NCBI GenBank assembly: GCA_947044405.1
Contig: CAMRHE010000502.1
Span: 1 to 64,000 of the forward strand
Direction of reading: 5' to 3'
Source: Leptodactylus fallax
Taxonomy: Eukaryota; Chordata; Amphibia; Anura; Leptodactylidae
DNA: 64,000 nt
Position 1 is the stretch's first letter. The number at the start of each line of letters is the position of its first letter. The notes beneath the pieces were generated by a model that was not told the DNA's origin, searched no databases, and was given only the letters and a program-made list of their open reading frames with translations. The position numbers and the translations under genes are program-made. Shown piece by piece: positions 58,421-64,000 of the stretch.

Positions 58421-58989
58421 ATGTAACCTTTCCCAGTTCATCATAAACATGCAGAAGTAGTGTGCAATGAATAAAGACATTCTGACACTGCCAATAACCC
58501 CTTATATGCTGCTGTAGGGGCAGTTACTCCATTACCGAATGTATATTTTAATTCAGACAAGATTCAATCCTCCTGCTGAGGCATATGACTTTTATTCCAT
58601 ATGTAAATCAGCTGTTTGGTGCACTCAGGGTGGAGCTACACCTGCCCCAGCACATTTTTAACTTTTATTTTGTGATTAAGGGAAACTGCTGACATGGAAA
58701 CACTAGGTGGCAACAACAAAAGAAAATGGGTGTTCTGGCAGGTGTGACCTGCTCCAAGTGCACTTAACAGACCATTTGCATGTGAATAAAAGTTGAATTT
58801 CTCAGCAGCAAGGTTCCATTCTGACACTAGAAAAGTATGTTCAGTATACCACTAGCAGGTCCTACAACATCAAATATGTACAGTATATATAAGATATGTA
58901 AAGCAATTTTGGACTGGAGATATGATTTAAGACAGTTGCCAATCTTCCCATAAGTGCTCGTTCCAGCAAACTAACCCCAAGGTCACACC
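58421..58989. other. no gene recognised
   Basis: Unassigned AT-rich sequence between the minisatellite and a Tc1 relic. Confidence 0.5.
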
Positions 58990-59765
58990 ATGCAATGCTC
59001 AGAGAAAAATGCAAAAAAAAACAAAAGCTACATCTTAGACACTACAGGCCTCAGTATGTCAAATGTTCATGTAATTAGAAAATGACCGAACCAGTATGGC
59101 TTGTGTATTCAGGTTCCCAGGAGAAAACACCTTCTTTCTAAAAAGACTTCTGGAACAATGTCCTTTGGACCAGAAATGTTTGGCTATAATAGCACCAAAA
59201 ACCTAACACAGCACAAACACTTCATACCAACTGTCAAGCTTGGTGATGGAGGGGGATGAATTGGGCTTGGGCTTTGGTTTTTTGTGCATCCATAGAACTT
59301 AAGAACCATTCCTCATTCAGTTATTGAGCTGATCATGACCTCCTCTGTATACCAAAGTTCTCTAGAGTAACATGTGAGGCCATCTATCCAACAGCTAAAG
59401 CTTGGAGAAGCTATATCATTCAACAATATGGCTGAAAAAGGAAAGGATCAAAGTCCGGACTCTAACTTAAATGAAATGCGTTGGGAGGACCTTGAGAGAG
59501 CTATGGAGAAACAAATGTCCACAAACCTCAATGTCCTGAAGCAATGCTGTAAAGAAGAATAGACCAAAATTCCTCTGGAATGGTGTGATAGACTGATAAA
59601 GTCATGCAGAAAATGAGGAAGCAAGAATATTGCTGATAAAGATGGTTCTACAAACTACTGATTCATGGGGGGCACTTAGTTTTTCAAATGTGGCTTTTCC
59701 CTTTTTACTTTATTTTTGTTAAATAAATAATGATATAGTTTAATATGACATGTTGTTGGATTTTG
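58990..59765 (+). mobile_element. ancient Tc1-type relic
   Basis: Degenerate coding traces in order: 'agacttctggaacaatgtcc' and 'gaaatgtttggctataat' (DFWNNV..., EMFGYN), 'cataccaactgtcaagcttg' (IPTVKLG), QSPDSNLNEMRWEDLERA (for [11 protein letters not shown]) at 59449-59500 and KEEWTKIP-like sequence at 59555. The middle catalytic block is not recognisable and termini are not seen. Much older than the five other transposase-bearing Tc1 elements here. Confidence 0.75.
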
Positions 59766-59789
59766 CTAATTTTAAGACCTTGTAAGGAC

Positions 59790-59795
<6 letters not shown>

Positions 59796-59830
<35 letters not shown>

Positions 59831-59832
59831 TT
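59796..59832. repeat. (ATT)n microsatellite
   Basis: About 12 ATT/TTA triplets following the Tc1 relic. Confidence 0.95.
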
Positions 59833-59884
59833 CTTCCTGATACATAAAACCAAAGAATTAAAAAATATTGGACTTTGTTTCGTT

Positions 59885-59980
59885 CATGACTATGCCAGGA
59901 GAAAGCTTCTTCTTTCTAAAGAGTCCCCTGGGACAATGCCCTTTCTACTGAAAATATTTGGTGATAATAGTGCCACATAT
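59885..59980 (+). repeat. duplicated piece of the Tc1 relic
   Basis: Matches 59115-59205 ('ccaggagaaa..cttctttcta', 'ggacaatg.cctt', 'atttggtgataatagtgcca'). Either a local duplication or a second decayed Tc1 copy. Confidence 0.65.
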
Positions 59981-62318
59981 GGCAAAAATCACCACATTCG
60001 GCAAACCCCTCATGCCCTCCTTTTTTACTAACTCCTTTTGAGTTTTCCGTATGACACATACAATATGATTCTATATTTAACTGAACTTTATTAGAGGAGA
60101 AAGTAGAACTGCAAGTATCTGTTATGTATCTTTTTATGTTGTACTACTTTTGCACAATAAAATCACTTATTTGTCCAAAAAATAACGTTTATTTTATCGT
60201 CGCCTAGAGATGAGTGAACGTTACAAAATTTGGTTCAAATTTGCTATTTTGGACCAAAAGTTTGGTTCATGTCCAAGCCAATTAGTTCCAAACCAAAAGT
60301 GTAAATTGCCTTAAAAAGTAATTTCTGGCTCTCTGAGGGTTCCCAGGGCTCTATTTAACCTCTTTCTAGTTTGTACATCAATGTGACAGAAACAGTTATG
60401 GTTTTTAGCAAAAGGATTTTGGTAGGTGTCTCTTCTGAGAAAAAATAAGGCGCCTCACTAGATTTCCTTCTCCAATATTACCTTTTCACTCACCCTGACT
60501 TTTTACCACACATTGCGGAAAAATACAAGCAGCGGACATGCTGCCATTTCCCAAACCGTTGTGGTTTTGGAAAGCGCAGAATGTCAACTATACATACAGA
60601 AACGCCGGCAGTTTCCCTATAGGTATAATGGAAGAAAGTCTGTAGAGGAAACCTCTGCGGACTTTCTGTGAAAAGCGGTGCGGACAAAAACGTTTGCCTC
60701 CACGGTTTTTCCCACAGTGCTTTTTTTGCTTTGCCCGCTCTCATTGGGCTTAGCCTTATAGTTCCATTTTTAGGAAATAAAAACTCAAAATGTTTATACA
60801 ACTGAATTTGAGGCAGATTCTGCCTCAATATAAGCTTCAAATTCCACATGAAATCTGCATTCAATTCATTTCCATAGGAGGCAGATCCTGATTTTTTTTC
60901 CCGATTTTTTTTTTTCCCTGCCGATTTTTTTTCTACCTGACAACTCCCATTGAAGTAAATTGGAGGCGGAAAAATTCCGCCTTGCCTGTGTTTGACAAAA
61001 TAAAAAGCAGGTCAAAATTTACTGAACCCTTTTATACAGAAAAACATCACTGGCTTTTGACATTTGGCAAGGAAATACATATTATGCCAAATAAATACAA
61101 AAAGAGTTCCATGCAAAGTGACTAAATTGTCTGTTCTTGGTCTCGGACTCAGGAGCACATGTGACATTACATACGGCCTGTGTTCTGGTCTAACAGCGTG
61201 ATAAATAATAACTCCAGTCTCCATTAAATCAATTTTTTTTTCACCAGACTTAACACTTCAGTCTCCCTATTATAGAAACTCCTCGCCTCAAGGAATGTAT
61301 GAAGGGGCACAGCGAGCATTTTTAACCCTTGAATATTGCATTATTTTAATTTCCAGAAATAAATGTGCAGTGAAAATTTAAATTGCAATTTTTCCAGAGA
61401 TTCACCATTTCAGTGCCTGATATGTTGCTCCCATCTTGTGACAGCAGAGACACTCACTCCAAAAACTGTTAAGCGAGTTATCTTTGGCACAACAGGCTTT
61501 TGAGCGTTCGTCTCTGATACAAGCCGGGCACAACATATTGGGCAATGAAATAACGTATTTCTGGAAAAATTGTCGTTTTCACTCTGCACAGCTGATGGTG
61601 CATTAATTTCTGGATAATAAATTAATGCAACACTTGGGGGGCAAAAATGTACACTGTACCCGGTATAAATGTACCCACATATGATAGTCAAAGGGGGTAT
61701 CCTGGGTACAACAACGTCATATATATGGGCATAAACTGCTGTTTGGGCACACAAGAGAAGAACGCTGTTTGGCTTTCAGAGCACAAATTTAGATGGTTTG
61801 GTTATTGGACGCCACGTCATGTTTGCAGAGTCTCGGAGGTGCCAGTAAAGAGGAATCCACTAGAAAGTGGCCCCATTTTTAAAACTGCACCCCTCAAAAA
61901 ATTTATCAAGGGGTGTAGTGAGCATTAGTATCCCAAAAGTGAATATGTAAACTGTGCAGAGTACATTGGGTACAACAAATAATCCCACACTATTTTCTCA
62001 CTAGCTCCTATGACACGGGCAGGGGTGTCATTCTAAGGGGTCAGTGCTGATGTTTTTTCCCTCATAAACTCTTAATCTGGGTTGCCCCCTGATATACGTC
62101 CGCACAGTTCTAATCTAATGGTTTGGTAATTTTTGGGGTTTTTGCCTTTACATTGTGCAAGCAATATTTTTTTTTTATTATTTGGTGGTGATGTAGCCAT
62201 ATGAGAGCTTTATTTTTGTGCGATGAGATGTGCTTTTTAATGACATAATTTTGGGGTGCTTATAACTTATTGACTAAATTTTATTAACTCTTTCTGGGTG
62301 GGTTGTAAGAAATATACA
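59981..62318. other. mixed dispersed repeats, no gene
   Basis: 60200-60300 carries the 'gagatgagtgaacgtt'/'ttggttcatgtcc' repeat also seen at 1400, 14510 and 45620. 60500-60900 is MITE-like. 61250-62000 contains the 'ccatttttaaaactgcaccc' and 'atcaaggggtgtagtgagca' motifs of the 24310-25790 family. No coding region is supported. Confidence 0.5.
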
Positions 62319-63866
62319 GTGGGGAAAAAAGTATTTAGTCAGCCACCAATTGTGCAAGTTCTCCCACTTAAAAAGATGAGGCCGGCCTGTAATTGTCATC
62401 ATAGGTAGACCTCAACTATGAGAGACAAAATGAGAAAACATATCTAGAAAATCACATTGTCTGATTTTTTAAGAATTTATTTGCAAATTATGGTGGAAAA
62501 TAAGTATTTGGTCACCTACAAAAAAGCAAGATTTCTGGCTCTCACAGACCTGTAACTTCTCCTTTAAGAGGCTCCTCTGTCCTCCACTCATTACCTGTAG
62601 TAATGGCTCCTGTCTGACATTGTTATCAGTATAAAAGACTCCTGTCCACAACCTCAAACAGTCACACTCCAAACTCCATTATGGTGAAGACCAAAGAGCT
62701 GTGGAAGGACCAGAAACAAAATGGTAGCCCTGCACCAGGCTGGGAAGACTGAATCTGCAATAGGCAAGCAGCTTGGTGTGAAGAAATCACCTGTGGGAGC
62801 AATAATTAGAAAATGGAAGACATACAAGACCACTGATAATCTCCCTCGATCAGGGGCTCCACGCAAGATCTCACCCCGAGAGGTCAAAATGATCACAAGA
62901 ACAGTGAGCAAAAATCCCAGAACCACATGGGGGGACCTAGTGAATGACCAGGGACTCAGATCCTGCAGTGCCAGACGTGTCCCCCTGCTTAAGCCAGTAC
63001 ATATCCAGGCCTGTCTGAAGTTTGCTAGAGAGCATTTGGATGTTCCAGAAGAGTATTGGGAGAATGTCATATGGTCAGATGAAACCAAAGTAGAACTGTT
63101 TGGTAGAAATACAAATCGTCGTGTTTGGAGGAGAGTGAATGCTGAGTTGTATCCAGAGAACACCATACCTACTGTGAAGCATGGGGGGGGGGGCAACATC
63201 AGGCTTTGGCGGCTGTTTCTCTGCAAAGGGACCCAGGATGACTGATCCGTGTACATGAAAGAATGAATGGGGCCATGTATGGTGAGATTGTGAGTGCAAA
63301 CCTCCTTCCATCAGCAAGGGCATTGAAGATGAAACGTGGCTCGGTCTTTCAGCATGACAATGATCCCAAGCACACCGCCAGGGCAACGAAGGAGCGGCTT
63401 CGTAAGAAGCATTTCAAGGTCCTGGAGTGGCCTAGCTAGTCTCCAGATCTCAACCCCATAGAAAACCTTTGGAGGGAGTTGAAAGTCTGTGTTGCCCAGC
63501 GACAGCCCCAAAACATCCCTGCTCTAGAGGAGATCTGCATGGAGGAATGGGCCAACATACCAGCAACAGTGTGTGCCAACCTTGTGAAGACTTACAGGAA
63601 ACGTTTGACCTCTGTCTATATATCCAACAAAGGATATAACAAAGTATTGAGATGAACATTTGTTATTGACCAAATACTTATTTTCCACCATAATTTGCAA
63701 ATAAATTCTTAAAAAATCAGACAATGTGATTTTCTGGATTTGTTTTCTCATTTTGTCTCTCATAGTTGAGGTCTACCTATGATGACAATTACAGGCCGGC
63801 CTCATCATTTTAAGTGGGAGAACTTGCACAATTGGTGGCTGACTAAATGCTTTTTTTTCCCCACTG
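62319..63866 (+). mobile_element. Tc1-like transposon e (parent type of the fold-back element)
   Basis: Termini CAGTGGGGAAAAAAGTATTT and its inverted partner ending CCCCACTG, with long inverted ends of ~200 bp. TA on both sides (62317-62318, 63867-63868). 1548 bp. Its first ~390 bp are what was duplicated in inverted form at 1536-2276. Carries the broken transposase at 62681-63655. Confidence 0.93.
62681..63655 (+). pseudogene. Tc1-type transposase, frameshifted
   Basis: Start MVKTKELW at 62681, frameshift near 62710, then [23 protein letters not shown], linker [32 protein letters not shown], a frame break after KHGGGG (~63195), [20 protein letters not shown], a stop in [19 protein letters not shown] (63437) and the C-terminus [12 protein letters not shown]. 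The D, D and E residues are all present. About 340 codons. Confidence 0.9.
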
Positions 63867-63868
63867 TA

Positions 63869-64000
63869 TGTCATTGTTATTTTACATTTAAATTTCTTTC
63901 CATACTGTGTACAGCATAAGTAACATGTTATTTTTATTCTATGGATTGGTACGATTACGTAGATACCTTATTTATGATGTTTTTTTATGCTTTACTAATT
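63869..64000. other. right edge, nothing recognised
   Basis: AT-rich sequence after Tc1 e; no feature seen. Confidence 0.5.

Noticed and set aside
58024..58460. Hydrophobic repeat protein (WGTIIGLGHYYW)
   Set aside because: Translation of the 19-bp minisatellite in several frames.

Overview
The window is vertebrate nuclear DNA, most likely from an amphibian and probably a frog or toad. It is AT-rich, has no operons or bacterial signals, and carries intronless olfactory-receptor (OR) coding exons in a dense field of transposable elements. The mix of several Tc1-like elements, L1 (Tx1-like), L2/CR1-type LINEs, piggyBac and hAT, plus large minisatellites, fits a large amphibian genome. The clade is inferred from this mix, not proven.

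The only intact host genes are two class II olfactory receptor genes on the + strand, at 43078-44010 (310 aa) and 55367-56296 (309 aa). A third copy at 22571-23383 has lost its first ~40 codons where CR1/hAT-type repeats landed. Each OR is preceded by a duplicated upstream block (about 17750, 39890 and 54150). The block holds a conserved CCGGAGA...TCTCCGG inverted motif, a TATAAAAG box about 33-35 bp beyond it, and a ~66-bp minisatellite. A ~600-bp segment near the left edge (765-1420) matches DNA 1.2-2.1 kb downstream of the third OR (57530-58420), so the window is part of an OR tandem-duplication array. A 48-bp minisatellite occurs near both ends in opposite orientation (2279-2945 and 49653-54125) and has a higher-order structure.

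Layout: 1-3.8 kb, OR-flank duplicate, 48-bp minisatellite split by a fold-back Tc1 derivative, and a 41-bp minisatellite that grew out of a reverse-transcriptase motif. 4.2-8.6 kb, LINE remains (L1, an L2/CR1-like 3' end inside an inverted repeat, an L2-like element). 8.6-13.1 kb, a piggyBac inserted at TTAA in that L2 and itself carrying a hAT element stuffed with a 31-bp minisatellite. 13.2-15.7 kb, broken L1. 17.7-23.4 kb, first OR unit with a Tc1 and a nested repeat insertion. 24.3-25.8 kb, a dispersed repeat family with an inverted copy at 38.2-39.9 kb. 25.8-30.2 kb, a decayed hAT with BED finger. 31.4-38.2 kb, a nearly full-length L1 on the - strand whose ORF2 is split by a 1.5-kb terminal-inverted-repeat element encoding an unfamiliar transposase-like protein. 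39.9-44 kb, second OR unit with a Tc1 in its minisatellite. 48-51.4 kb, two reverse-strand Tc1 elements at and in the 48-bp minisatellite. 51.4-56.3 kb, the large array and the third OR unit. 57-64 kb, LINE and Tc1 relics and a Tc1 at 62319-63866.

No transposase or reverse transcriptase of a recognised family in the window looks intact. The OR genes are expected to work as single-exon odorant GPCRs driven from a remote 5' promoter/exon. The candidate promoter is inferred from conservation across three paralogous blocks.
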